Assembly: GCF_013374995.1 (NCBI RefSeq)
Contig: NZ_CP056030.1
Location: 3,690,501-3,754,500, forward strand
Source: Pseudomonas eucalypticola
GTDB lineage: Bacteria; Pseudomonadota; Gammaproteobacteria; Pseudomonadales; Pseudomonadaceae
Direction: 5' to 3'
DNA: 64,000 bases
In this document: positions 46,017 through 54,845 of the stretch, in pieces
Numbering within the stretch: the stretch's first letter is position 1
How the letters are laid out: each line of letters starts with the position of its first letter
Notes under the pieces: generated by a model
The model's input: the letters and a program-made list of their open reading frames with translations, nothing else
Told to the model about the DNA's origin: nothing
The model's database searches: none
Translations under genes and position numbers: made by a program

Positions 46017-46511
46017 TCAGCGGGGTGTGACCAGCCCCAAACGCTCATGCCACTGGGCAATGGACTCTTCAGGGTAGCCCTGGAACTGCTTGTCCCCGGG
46101 CTTGGCATCCACCTCCACCCACGGCGCCTTGGAATCGAGCAGCAGGTGGGTATGCTCCGGTGGCACGGGCAAAGGCGTGTCGATGGCGCTGGCGAAGGGG
46201 TGAATCAGGTCTGGCCACTCGGGGCTGAACAGCCACAGCGCCGTGCCGCACTGGTTGCAGAAATGCCGTTCGGCGGTGCTGGCGTGGGCGCGGCTGTCGC
46301 CTTTCTCTTTCATTCGAGCATGATAGATGGAGATGTGCTTGCGGCCGGTCACGTGCAGTCACTTGGCATCGCCCCCCAGGTTGATGGCATAGCCGCCCCC
46401 GCCCTGGGTCTTGCGGCAGATGGAGCAGTAACAACGCTGGTACGGATACGGATGGGCGCTGTCGAGGCTGAACGCAACAGCGCCACAGTGGCAGGAACCT
46501 TCAAGCTTCAT
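46017..46511 (-). pseudogene. GFA-family (glutathione-dependent formaldehyde-activating/CENP-V) protein, broken by in-frame TGA
   Basis: Reading from ATG 46511, the frame gives MKLEGSCHCGAVAFSLDSAH with zinc ligands CHC and CYCSIC, reaching GYAINLGGDAK, then TGA at 46359-46361. The same frame resumes as LHVTGRKHISIYHARMKEKG with the third cysteine pair in HFCNQCGTALWLF, and ends normally at 46017. All Zn-site cysteines of the family are present on both sides, and no frameshift is needed. A single base change (for example TCA to TGA) explains it. A GTG at 46352 could start only a C-terminal fragment lacking half the zinc ligands. Formally, a sequencing error cannot be excluded. Confidence 0.85.
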
Positions 46512-46572
46512 GGGTATGTCCCCCTGGGTGGTCAGGTGTCAGGACACTAGACCACCCCTGCGGATCCTGCGT

Positions 46573-47727
46573 TCACACCCGTGCCAGCACCCGACCACTG
46601 GCCGCGACGAAGCTCAGCAGCAGGACCATCACCCCCAGGGCCACCGCCAGGCTGCTGGCGTGGGCGATGAAACCAATGGCCGCGGGGCCGATGAGGATGC
46701 CAGCGTAACCCAGGGAGGTCATGGCCGGGATGGCCGCGCTTTGCGGCATGGTCTTCTGCCGGCCGACCGCGGTGAACAGCACCGGCACGATGTTCGAACA
46801 CCCGGCGCCCACCAGGGCGTAGCCCAGCAGCGCCAGCGACCAGTCCGGCGCCAGAATCGAGAGGGCCAGGCCCAGCGCCGCCACCAGCCCGCCCATGATC
46901 ACCACACGGGCGCCGCCCAGGCGCGTGACGATCATGTCGCCAGTCAGCCGGCCCACGGTCATGGTGCTGGCGAACGCGGCGTAACCGAGGCCCGCATAGC
47001 GGGGGTCCATGCCGTGGTCGCCCACCAGGAACACCGCGCTCCAGTCCAGCACCGCGCCTTCGGCCTGGAACACGATGAAGCACAGCACGCCCATGAACAG
47101 CACGATGCCCCGGGGCCGTGCGAACAGCGGGCCGGGCTCGCCATTGCCGAAGTTGAGCAGGTGCGGCGCCGCCGACAGCAGCCCCAGCACCGCCAGCGCG
47201 ATCACCACCAGCACCGCCGGCAAGGGCGCCATGCCCAGGCTCAGCAAACCGGTCATGCCCGCCGCACCGGCGATGCCGCCGACACTGAACAGGCCATGAA
47301 AGCCGGACATCATTGCGCGACCGCTGGCACGTTCCACCAGCACGGCCTGGATATTCATGGCGCAATCCAGGCCGCCGAGGCCGGCACCGAACACGAACAC
47401 CGCGCTCATCAGCAGCCAGGGGCTGGCGGCGGTGGCCAGCAGCGGCATCACCAGGCACAGCAAGGCGCCGGCGGCGAGGATCACCCGCCGGCAGCCCAGC
47501 CGCGACGTCAGGTAGCCGGCCACGGGCATGGTGATGATGGACCCCGCGCCCAGGCACAGCAGCAGCATGCCCAGCATCCCGTCGTCCAGGCCCGCCCGGG
47601 CCTTGGCCAACGGCACCAGCGGTGCCCAGGCCGACATGGTGAACCCGGCGATGAAAAAGGCCACGCGGGTGGAAAAGAATTCGTACTTGCCAGGCTCCGC
47701 CTGGACAGCCGTGGTACTGGAGGACAT
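46573..47727 (-). CDS. MFS transporter
   Basis: Start at ATG 47727 (MSSSTTAVQAEPGKYEFFST) gives 384 residues with 12 predicted helices; the open frame begins 61 codons earlier through non-homologous sequence. The inter-helix 2-3 loop motif is GYLTSRLGCRRVIL. Helix 1 reads AFFIAGFTMSAWAPLVPLAK, and IVFQAEGAVLDWSAVFL in the C-half resembles FucP/YbjJ-like MFS proteins. The substrate is unknown. It is 173 bp from the next gene, with no operon partner. Confidence 0.85.
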   Translation of the reverse strand: MSSSTTAVQAEPGKYEFFSTRVAFFIAGFTMSAWAPLVPLAKARAGLDDGMLGMLLLCLGAGSIITMPVAGYLTSRLGCRRVILAAGALLCLVMPLLATAASPWLLMSAVFVFGAGLGGLDCAMNIQAVLVERASGRAMMSGFHGLFSVGGIAGAAGMTGLLSLGMAPLPAVLVVIALAVLGLLSAAPHLLNFGNGEPGPLFARPRGIVLFMGVLCFIVFQAEGAVLDWSAVFLVGDHGMDPRYAGLGYAAFASTMTVGRLTGDMIVTRLGGARVVIMGGLVAALGLALSILAPDWSLALLGYALVGAGCSNIVPVLFTAVGRQKTMPQSAAIPAMTSLGYAGILIGPAAIGFIAHASSLAVALGVMVLLLSFVAASGRVLARV

Positions 47728-48000
47728 CGGAGACAGCCTTATCTCGCTGAACAAAGTCTGGCCTACCTTGGTGCCGCGAGGGCCAAAATGCAAGCGCGTG
47801 CGGTTGGCCGTGGTTCTGCGGGGGCCTGAGATCAAGGGGCGTTCGCACAGCGCTCGCTCTGGAGAATATCCCCGCCCCCTAGCGCCGAATACCTGTCTGC
47901 CCTCCCACAATCGCCACCCTCAATCAAGCAAGCGCCGAACTTGCGCGCCATTTGTCGATCAGTTTCAGGAGACCCCTGTCGGTAACCAAGGAGAAATCGG

Positions 48001-50037
48001 GTGTTATCCACGAAGGCCAAACCAATTCTGATGTGGGTTCTGGGCACGGTGCTCAGTGTCAACCTGGGGCTTGCCAGTGCCGCCACGGCCCCGGCGGCCG
48101 GTGCGCCGGCCAAGCCCGAGGTGCTGGTGCAGGGCGGGCTGCTGGGAGCGCTGTCATCGGGCATCGACGATGTACAGGACAATCTCGACCTGGACGGCCA
48201 CCTGGTGGACAGCTGGCGGTTGCGCGCCGACCGCGCCGCCGACGAAGTCGGCAGCCTGGTGGACCAGCATGACGCCAGTTCCGCCCTGGGCATGGCCGGC
48301 GATTTCTCTATCCTGACCTTGTGCTGGGTGGCCATCTTCGGCAGCCTGAGCCTGCTGGGCCATCTGGTCGTCAAGCGCCTGGGCCGCCGCCGGTTCATCG
48401 TACAGCGGCCCCGGGTCCAAGGCTTGCTCAGCTACCTGCTGCCCTTTACCGCGCCAGCGCTGGTGAGCCTGCCATTGACCCTGACCATCAGCCATTACCT
48501 GGACGTGTCCGTGGCCCGCGCCCTGGCGCTGTGCCTGGCCTATGCCACCAGCAGTGGCCTGGTGTCGAGTTCCATCATCCTGTGCCTGATCGTGCTGTTC
48601 GATTCCGGCCACAAGCGCACCGCCGTGCGCATCCTGCGCCAGCGGGCGCCGCGGCGGTTATTCGTGATCGGCTTTCTCGCGGCCCTGGGTGACGCCCTCA
48701 ACAGCCCGCAGATCGCCCGCCAACTGGGCGGCAACATCACCGCCAGCCTGGCGGTGGTGTGCGGCCTGCTGGCCACCCTGGCCTTCGCCGTGCTGGTGAT
48801 TCGCATGCGCCGGCCGGTGGCGCACCTGATCCGCAACCGCTCGCTGAACCAGCGCCTGCACCACCGCGCCGTGCAGGAAACCCTGCGGATTTTCTCCGGG
48901 GTGTGGTACCTGCCGATTCTGCTGATGATCCTGGTGTCCATGGTGCACCTGATCGGCGCTGGTGCCGAAAGCCAGCGGGCCCTGCAGAGCGCCATGCTGA
49001 CCACCCTGCTGCTGGTCGGCACAGTGTTCCTGAGTACGCTGTTGCAGCACCTGTTCCAACCGGGCGAAGCCGCACCACGCCAACGCGTGCGCCCCTATGT
49101 GGAATTGCTCCGCAACCTGGCCCATGCCCTGTCACGCATCGCCATGGCAGTGGCGTTCATCGAGCTGCTGGGACGGATCTGGGGCGTGTCAATCCTGGGC
49201 TTCGCGGCCAGGAACAGCCTGGGCCGGGCCATCAGCGACTCGCTGAGCAGCATCGGCCTGATCCTGCTGGTGACCTGGCTGCTCTGGGTGGTGATCGACA
49301 CGGCCATCCAGGAAGCCCTCAAGCCCGCGGTGGGCAAGCGCGCCGGGCGCGAGCCCAGCACCCGGGTCAAGACCATCCTGCCCATGGTGCGCAACGCCAT
49401 CAAGATCGTACTGGTGGTCATCTGTGCCATCACCACCATGGCCAACCTGGGCATCAACGTTGCACCGTTGCTGGCCGGTGCCGGGGTGGTGGGCCTGGCC
49501 ATCGGTTTTGGCTCACAGCAACTGGTGCAGGACGTGATCACCGGGCTGTTCATCCTGATCGAGGACACCATCGCCATTGGCGACTGGGTGGTGCTGGACT
49601 CCGGTCACGCCGGCACGGTGGAAAGCCTGACCATCCGCACCTTGCGCCTGCGCGATGGCAAGGGTTTCGTGCACTCGGTGCCGTTCGGCCAGATCAAGGC
49701 GGTCACCAACCAGTCCCGGCAATTCGCCTATGCGTTTTTCTCGGTGCAGGTCAGCTACGACAGTGACATCGACACCGCGCTGGAACTGATCCGGGAGGCC
49801 GGGCGCTCCATCAGCGAAGACATCGTGCTCAAACACAACCTGCAGGGCCCGCTCCAGGTGTTCGGCGTGGACAAGATGGACCTCAACGGCATCTCGTTGA
49901 CCGCCCAGTTCCGCACGATCTCCGGGGGCCAGTACGGGGTGAACCGAGCGTTCAACGAGCGACTGAAAAAACTCGTGGACCAGAGTGACAACGTGCGGTT
50001 TGCGCAGTACTCGCAGCCGATGCTGGCCGTCTCCTAG
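48001..50037 (+). CDS. MscS-family mechanosensitive channel (YbiO-like)
   Basis: The gene starts at GTG 48001, with AAGGAG 8 nt upstream, and encodes 678 residues. A signal-like N-terminus and periplasmic stretch (to about 90) precede many transmembrane helices. The conserved MscS core is at about 485-640: pore helix LLAGAGVVGLAIGFGSQQLV, then DVITGLFILIEDTIAIGDWV, the beta domain VESLTIRTLRLRDGKGFVHS, and VPFGQIKAVTNQSRQF. The long multi-helix N-terminus places it with large MscS paralogues such as YbiO rather than with the 286-residue MscS. It would release solutes under hypo-osmotic stress. Confidence 0.88.
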   Translation: MLSTKAKPILMWVLGTVLSVNLGLASAATAPAAGAPAKPEVLVQGGLLGALSSGIDDVQDNLDLDGHLVDSWRLRADRAADEVGSLVDQHDASSALGMAGDFSILTLCWVAIFGSLSLLGHLVVKRLGRRRFIVQRPRVQGLLSYLLPFTAPALVSLPLTLTISHYLDVSVARALALCLAYATSSGLVSSSIILCLIVLFDSGHKRTAVRILRQRAPRRLFVIGFLAALGDALNSPQIARQLGGNITASLAVVCGLLATLAFAVLVIRMRRPVAHLIRNRSLNQRLHHRAVQETLRIFSGVWYLPILLMILVSMVHLIGAGAESQRALQSAMLTTLLLVGTVFLSTLLQHLFQPGEAAPRQRVRPYVELLRNLAHALSRIAMAVAFIELLGRIWGVSILGFAARNSLGRAISDSLSSIGLILLVTWLLWVVIDTAIQEALKPAVGKRAGREPSTRVKTILPMVRNAIKIVLVVICAITTMANLGINVAPLLAGAGVVGLAIGFGSQQLVQDVITGLFILIEDTIAIGDWVVLDSGHAGTVESLTIRTLRLRDGKGFVHSVPFGQIKAVTNQSRQFAYAFFSVQVSYDSDIDTALELIREAGRSISEDIVLKHNLQGPLQVFGVDKMDLNGISLTAQFRTISGGQYGVNRAFNERLKKLVDQSDNVRFAQYSQPMLAVS

Positions 50038-50146
50038 ACAGGGGGCGGCTGACGCCCGTGCTTCGCCCAGCGGTTGAAGCGCGAGACCGCCCAACCAAAT
50101 CTAAGGTTCTTTACGGATTGCCGGGAAAGTGGGTGGAGCCTTCAAG

Positions 50147-50513
50147 GATCTGTAGTGAACAAACAAGGCGGACCAGGTGATCTAACAGGCATAACTGGCC
50201 CGAAACAGATGTGGGACCGGGCTTGCCCGGGAAGCGCCGTGCGGACGGCGCTCGTTCTCAGCAGCGACACAACAACATCGCCTGGCACCTGGAAGCCCTG
50301 ATGCGATCTCCAACCAGGAGCCCCGACGAACATCTGTCGGTCCTTCTTGCAACCACGCCAGGGCCACTAGGTGCATGCGTTGGTTTTTCCTGCGCCCTTA
50401 AAATCGAGCGCCGCCCGCGCAGCGCTTCCCAGGCAAGCCTGGTCCCACATCTGTTTCGGGCCAGTTTTGCCTGGGACATCACCTAGTCCGCTCTGCTTGC
50501 TCACTGTAGATCT
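50147..50513. repeat. Paired inverted-repeat element related to that at 36256-36685
   Basis: The left arm (50147-50263) runs from GATCTGTAGTGAACAAAC through GGCCCGAAACAGATGTGGG. The right arm (50388-50513) is its imperfect reverse complement, ending GTAGATC. About 125 bp lie between, without a gene. Parts of the spacer match the spacer of the first element (ACAACATCG, CTAGGTGCATG). The element fills nearly all of the 520-bp gap between the MscS and BdlA-like genes. Confidence 0.8.
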
Positions 50514-50557
50514 GCGGTGGTGCGATAAATTTCCCAGCAATTCGTGAAGCACCAACG

Positions 50558-51874
50558 CTAAGCCTGCTCCCCGACAAAAATACTGACGGCCTCAACGGCG
50601 CGGCTGGCACCCTCGCAGATCTGCACGATCACCTGCCCCGCCTGGTCGGCCAGGGCCACGCTGCGCCCGGCTTGCTCACGCGTGGCTTCCATGCTGGCGA
50701 TGGCCAGGCGGGTTTCCTGTTGAATACGGTCGATCATCGCGGAAATCTCCGCTGTCGAACCACTGGTACGCCCTGCCAGTTGCCGTACCTCGTCGGCCAC
50801 CACCGCAAAGCCACGGCCCATGTCACCTGCCCGGGCAGCCTCGATCGCGGCGTTCAACGCCAACAGGTTGGTCTGGTCGGCGATGCCACGAATGGTATTG
50901 ACGATGGCCGTGATCTGCTCGGACCGTTCACCCAATTGCGCCAACAGCTGCGCAGACTGGTCAATATCGCTGGCGATATCGCGCATCTGCCCGGCTGCCT
51001 GGTGGATGACCTCAGTGCCCTGCTCTGCCGCACGGCGGGTATCCGTGGAAATGTGATAGGCCCGTGCCGCGCTCTGCGCATCTGCGCGCTGTTTGACGAT
51101 GCGGGCGGTGATATCGGACGCAAACTTCACCACCTTGGCCAAGCGCCCGCTGGCGTCGTACACCGGGTTGTAATTGGCCTCAAGCCATAACACCTGGCCC
51201 TGCTTGCCCAGGCGCTCGAACTGGCCGCTGAAGAACTCACCCTGATTCAGCCGCCGCCAGAAGTCCTGGTAGCCCTTGTCGCGCACCACGGCGGGCGGGC
51301 AGAAAAGGGCATGTGCCTTGCCCTTGATCTCGGCCAGGGTGTAGCCCGTCAGGGCGAGGAAGTTGGCGTTGGCGGTGATGATGCGACCGTCCGGTTCAAA
51401 TTCGATCACCGCCATGGCGCGGTCGATGGCGTGCAGTTTGCCCTGAGCCTCGTTTTCGCACTGGACCCGTGCGGTGACGTCGGTGGCGAATTTGATGATC
51501 TTCTCCACCTGCCCCTGGCCGTTGCGTACCGGGTTGTAGCTGGCCTCCAGCCAGATCCGCCGTCCCGTGGCGTCTACCCGCTCGAACGTTTCGGCCACGA
51601 ATTCACCAGCCTTGAGCCGCGCCCACAATTGGCTGTAGGGCGCACTCCGGGCGAACTCGGGGGTGCAGAACATGCGATGGTGCTGGCCCACCACCTGGTC
51701 GGCCCGATAACCGACGGTCTTGAGGAAGTTGTCATTGGCGCGCAGCACCACGCCATTGAGATCGAACTCGATCACGGCCATGGAGCGCTCGATGGCGGCC
51801 AGCAGGCTGGATTGCTGGGCGTTGTGATGTTCAAGGTCAGCGATGGCCTGGCGCAGGCCGGAATTGAATAGCAT
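50558..51874 (-). CDS. Soluble PAS-PAS-MCP protein (BdlA/Aer-like)
   Basis: Start at ATG 51874 ([20 protein letters not shown]), with GAGAC upstream, gives 438 residues. Two PAS domains follow (about 25-140, 150-265), each with the PAS/PAC pattern ([40 protein letters not shown]). The MCP signalling hairpin is [20 protein letters not shown] with [18 protein letters not shown]. The protein ends shortly after, and no membrane helix is present. Tandem PAS plus a short MCP domain without membrane anchor is the design of BdlA, the biofilm-dispersion protein of P. aeruginosa. Aerotaxis-type function is the alternative. Confidence 0.87.
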   Translation of the reverse strand: MLFNSGLRQAIADLEHHNAQQSSLLAAIERSMAVIEFDLNGVVLRANDNFLKTVGYRADQVVGQHHRMFCTPEFARSAPYSQLWARLKAGEFVAETFERVDATGRRIWLEASYNPVRNGQGQVEKIIKFATDVTARVQCENEAQGKLHAIDRAMAVIEFEPDGRIITANANFLALTGYTLAEIKGKAHALFCPPAVVRDKGYQDFWRRLNQGEFFSGQFERLGKQGQVLWLEANYNPVYDASGRLAKVVKFASDITARIVKQRADAQSAARAYHISTDTRRAAEQGTEVIHQAAGQMRDIASDIDQSAQLLAQLGERSEQITAIVNTIRGIADQTNLLALNAAIEAARAGDMGRGFAVVADEVRQLAGRTSGSTAEISAMIDRIQQETRLAIASMEATREQAGRSVALADQAGQVIVQICEGASRAVEAVSIFVGEQA

Positions 51875-52088
51875 GGTCAGCGTCTCGTGTGCACAAGGTT
51901 GAGGTTGATGCTCGACCATGAGCAGACAGACGTACTTGTCGATCGCTGGCCCGCAAGCCACAGCAGCGTCGTGTCGGGTATTGTTGTTATTGGGCTCAAT
52001 TGGACAGCATCTGAACGCAGCGATGTCAAAGTGCCAAGCCCTGAGGCAAATCCTATACAAGGCTTGTACAAATCTCAACGTTCATACC

Positions 52089-52121
52089 AAAAAAAGCCGC
52101 CCCTTACTGGCAAGGGGCGGC
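52089..52121 (-). terminator. Rho-independent terminator downstream of the small membrane-protein gene
   Basis: On the minus strand, GCCGCCCCTT-GCCAGT-AAGGGGCGGC (perfect 10-bp stem) is followed by seven T. It terminates the leftward pair of genes at 52142-53155. Confidence 0.9.
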
Positions 52122-52141
52122 GGGTCAGGCGACAGCGGTAA

Positions 52142-52216
52142 TCAGTGCATGAACAGCGCGATCAGGATGATCACAGGGATTGGCACACCGAGGAAAAACA
52201 GCAGTAATGAGCGCAT
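52142..52216 (-). CDS. 24-residue membrane peptide
   Basis: AAGGAG lies 8 nt before ATG 52216, and the frame encodes MRSLLLFFLGVPIPVIILIA plus LFMH, a single hydrophobic helix with a Pro-containing kink. It starts 15 bp after the preceding membrane-protein gene and is followed by a strong terminator, so the two form a transcription unit. The size escapes normal gene finding. The strong ribosome-binding site and operon position support expression. Function is unknown; a partner or modulator of the larger membrane protein is a reasonable guess. Confidence 0.7.
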   Translation of the reverse strand: MRSLLLFFLGVPIPVIILIALFMH

Positions 52217-52231
52217 GGTGATGCTCCTTGA

Positions 52232-53155
52232 TTAACGAATGGGGGCGGTGGTGGAGTAGGTTTCGCTGTGCACCAGCACCACGGCGTCGCGGCGACGGCC
52301 ACCGAAGGTAGCGGCCAGGCTGGCGAAGAACGCACCACACAGCAACGCTACGAACATCCACAGCGAGGTCCAGGCAGCCACTTTGGTGGCGGTATCAGCG
52401 GCTTTCTGAGCCGCTACCTTGGCGTCTTCCACAGCTTGGCGGGCCTGGCCATAGACCTGATCCACGCGCTGCTGCGCCTGTTCAGGGGTCAGGTTGGTAC
52501 GCTGGCTGACCAGTTGCGCCAGGTAGGCACGGTCTTCAGCGCTCAACTGCCCGTTGTTGCTGATGGTGCGGGCGAATACGCGGGTGACCTGGGCGTGGGC
52601 AGCGTCATCGCTGACCGCGGCCGGACGGTCGTCACGGAACAGGGTGTCGACGAAGTAGCCGAACGGGTCGCTACCGCCGGAAGCCTGACTGCCCGCCGCG
52701 GCGCTGGCGGCGGTGACGGCGCCGGAGGCCATGCTGGCGCCTGCTTTCACGCCACCACCGACCACGCTGCTGACCGAGCCGAGCACCAGGGTAGCGGTGA
52801 CCAGGGTTGCCACGGCCCAGGAGAGGAAGCCATGGGCGGTGTCGCGGAAATACACTTCGTCACCGTGCACAGTGGCCCATTTGACGCGCAAGCGCCCAGC
52901 CAGGTAGCCCCCCATGCCGGCGGCGATGATCTGCGTCACGGCCAGCCAGACGATCCCGGAAATGCCCAGGGTCTTGGCGCTGGCACCCTCCCCGGCCCAC
53001 GGCGACACGGCCGAGAAGCCAAGGCCGAAGCCCAGCAGGATGAGAATCAGCGACAGCGCGGCGGCAGCGGCGGCCCCGGCGAAAATCGCTGCCCATGAAA
53101 CACCCGAGTGGTTGGACCCCTCGGTAGCAGTGGCAAGTTCAGCTTGGGTAATCAT
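52232..53155 (-). CDS. Hypothetical membrane protein with coiled-coil segment (307 aa)
   Basis: Start at ATG 53155 (MITQAELATATEGSNHSGVS), with AGGAG 9 nt upstream, gives 307 residues. Helices lie at about 20-50, 65-85, 105-135 (AVATLVTATLVLGSVSSVVG) and 265-290, with a soluble part at 140-255 containing YLAQLVSQRTNLTPEQAQQR and an Ala/Gln-rich helix. The family is not recognised beyond a general conserved membrane-protein pattern. Its leader GGAGCATCAC is also found before the adjacent 24-residue peptide. Possibly envelope or stress related; no direct clue. Confidence 0.75.
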   Translation of the reverse strand: MITQAELATATEGSNHSGVSWAAIFAGAAAAAALSLILILLGFGLGFSAVSPWAGEGASAKTLGISGIVWLAVTQIIAAGMGGYLAGRLRVKWATVHGDEVYFRDTAHGFLSWAVATLVTATLVLGSVSSVVGGGVKAGASMASGAVTAASAAAGSQASGGSDPFGYFVDTLFRDDRPAAVSDDAAHAQVTRVFARTISNNGQLSAEDRAYLAQLVSQRTNLTPEQAQQRVDQVYGQARQAVEDAKVAAQKAADTATKVAAWTSLWMFVALLCGAFFASLAATFGGRRRDAVVLVHSETYSTTAPIR

Positions 53156-53404
53156 TGTTGTGATGCTCCTGGCAAACAGTCGGTAAGGCATGCACTGGGG
53201 TTAGTGCAGCGGGCGTGCCAGCCAGGGCAAAAAACAATACCTTTACTATTCAATACGTTAGCGCGACGGCCTTTTGCGAGATCATGCAAAGTGCATGATA
53301 AGACCCTGTTGCGGCAGGCGTTCTGCATCCTGCGGGCTTCATGTTGGGGGAGCAGGCAGTGTGTTTAGATGGTCGGGTATCCCTCTGAAACGCTGGAGCT
53401 GTGC

Positions 53405-53899
53405 ATGTCCACCCCTCTGAAAGACCACCTGCGCTTTCATCGCCCACACGACCACCTGAACACCACCTTTGGCAATGACACCTTCGCCCTGAAAGCCGAG
53501 GCGTTCGCCCGCTTCTTCGGCACGCCGACGTTTCTCGGCGCGCAGACCCTGGTGGTGGTGTTGTGGGTGGCGGCGAACATGACCGGGTTGGTGGCGTTCG
53601 ATGTCTACCCTTTCATTCTGCTGAACCTGGCGTTCAGCCTGCAATCGGCCTACGCCGCGCCGTTGATCCTGCTGGCACAAACCCGCCAGGCCGCCCGCGA
53701 CAAGGCCCAGTCCGACGCCGACGCCCTGCACCGCGAGGACCTGGCCAAGGCCAACATGGAGCGCCAGGAACGGGCGGAGCAGAACACGGCCCTGCTGTTG
53801 CAGTTGATGGAACAGAACACCGAGCTGACCGAAACCACCCGGCAATTGACCGAGCGCGTGGAAGCGCTGACGCGGCAAATTCACCAGAAGCTGGTGTAG
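53405..53899 (+). CDS. DUF1003 family membrane protein
   Basis: Start at ATG 53405, with GGAG 9 nt upstream, gives 164 residues. Two transmembrane helices (about 45-65 and 70-95) form the DUF1003 core: FARFFGTPTFLGAQTLVVVL, FDVYPFILLNLAFSLQSAYA and APLILLAQTRQAARDKAQSD. A C-terminal coiled coil follows (MERQERAEQNTALLLQLMEQ). The function of the family is unknown. It is divergent from the membrane-protein pair. Confidence 0.85.
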   Translation: MSTPLKDHLRFHRPHDHLNTTFGNDTFALKAEAFARFFGTPTFLGAQTLVVVLWVAANMTGLVAFDVYPFILLNLAFSLQSAYAAPLILLAQTRQAARDKAQSDADALHREDLAKANMERQERAEQNTALLLQLMEQNTELTETTRQLTERVEALTRQIHQKLV

Positions 53900-53960
53900 C
53901 GCAACCATCCAGCGGACTTGGCCGCGTCGGTGGTGTACGCGGTGGGGCGTGGTAACGCAA

Positions 53961-54845
53961 TCAATCCTTGAGGGCGTTGCCCAGGGTCTCGATGTTGGCG
54001 CGGTAGAAACCCAGGTAGGTGCTGGCCGGGCCGCTGGCGGTCAACGCATCGGAATACAAGGTGCCGCCGATGCGCGCGCCGCTTTCGTCGGCGATCTGGC
54101 GCAGCAGGCGGGCGTCTTCGATGTTCTCGATGAACACCGCCTTGATGTGGTCGGCACGAATCTGCCGGATCAGTGCCGCGACTTCACCGGCCGACGGCTC
54201 GCGCTCGGTGTTCAGGCCCTGGGGCGCCAGGAACTGGATGCCGTAAGCCTGGCCCAGGTAACCGAAGGCATCGTGGGAGGTGACGATGCGGCGGTGGCCT
54301 TCGGCCAGGCTGTCGAACGTCTGCCTGGCCACCGCCAACAGCGCGCGGATCTGCGCCACGTAGGCATCATGGTTACGCTGGTATTGGCTGGCATGGGCAG
54401 GGTCGACCTGGGTCAGCCCGCGCAGGATATTGCCGGCGTACACCTCGGCATTGGCCAGGCTGTTCCAGGCATGGGGGTCGGGCACGGTCTGGCCTTCTTC
54501 ATCCAGGGTACGCGGCAGCACGCCCTGGCTGGCTTTAATGACCTTGGCGGTGGTTTCGCTGCTGGTTACCAGGCGGTCCAGCCAAGGCTCGAACGACAGG
54601 CCGTTCTCGATGATCAGGTCGGCCTGCTGCACATGGCGGGCATCGTCCGGCGAGGTCTCGTAGACATGGGCGTCCTGGTCAGGGCCCACCACGTTTTCCA
54701 GCTGGATGTAGTCGCCGCCGATCTGCCGGGTCATGTCGGCGAGAATACTGAAACTGGTCACCACCTTGACCTTGTCGGCGGCCTGGGCCAGTACGGGCAG
54801 CAATACGGACAACAGCACAATCAACACACGCATGATCAGACTCAC
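53961..54845 (-). CDS. Periplasmic metal-binding protein of ABC importer (ZnuA/TroA family)
   Basis: The frame opens with GTG 54845 overlapping the permease stop; ATG 54833 (MRVLIVLLSVLLPVLAQAAD) is an alternative. A signal peptide is followed by a cluster A-I binding protein of about 270 residues. Likely metal ligands are His in VGPDQDAHVYETSPDDARH, His in VPDPHAWNSLANAEVY, Glu in ENIEDARLL and Asp in LYSDALTAS. There is no His-rich loop, so it is closer to Mn/Fe/Zn TroA/MntC types than to classical ZnuA. The Zur-like site ahead of the operon favours zinc. Confidence 0.87.
   Translation of the reverse strand: MSLIMRVLIVLLSVLLPVLAQAADKVKVVTSFSILADMTRQIGGDYIQLENVVGPDQDAHVYETSPDDARHVQQADLIIENGLSFEPWLDRLVTSSETTAKVIKASQGVLPRTLDEEGQTVPDPHAWNSLANAEVYAGNILRGLTQVDPAHASQYQRNHDAYVAQIRALLAVARQTFDSLAEGHRRIVTSHDAFGYLGQAYGIQFLAPQGLNTEREPSAGEVAALIRQIRADHIKAVFIENIEDARLLRQIADESGARIGGTLYSDALTASGPASTYLGFYRANIETLGNALKD

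Noticed and set aside
46359..46361. Selenocysteine codon in the GFA gene
   Set aside because: The TGA is not at a conserved cysteine position, and I see no convincing SECIS-like hairpin just downstream; a nonsense mutation is simpler.
50147..50513. Insertion sequence
   Set aside because: No transposase frame between the arms and no clear target-site duplication; better described as a non-autonomous repeat.
52056..52068. TACAAG-G-CTTGTA dyad upstream of the BdlA-like gene
   Set aside because: Short dyad in an AT-richer promoter region, single copy, no regulator to match; could be chance.
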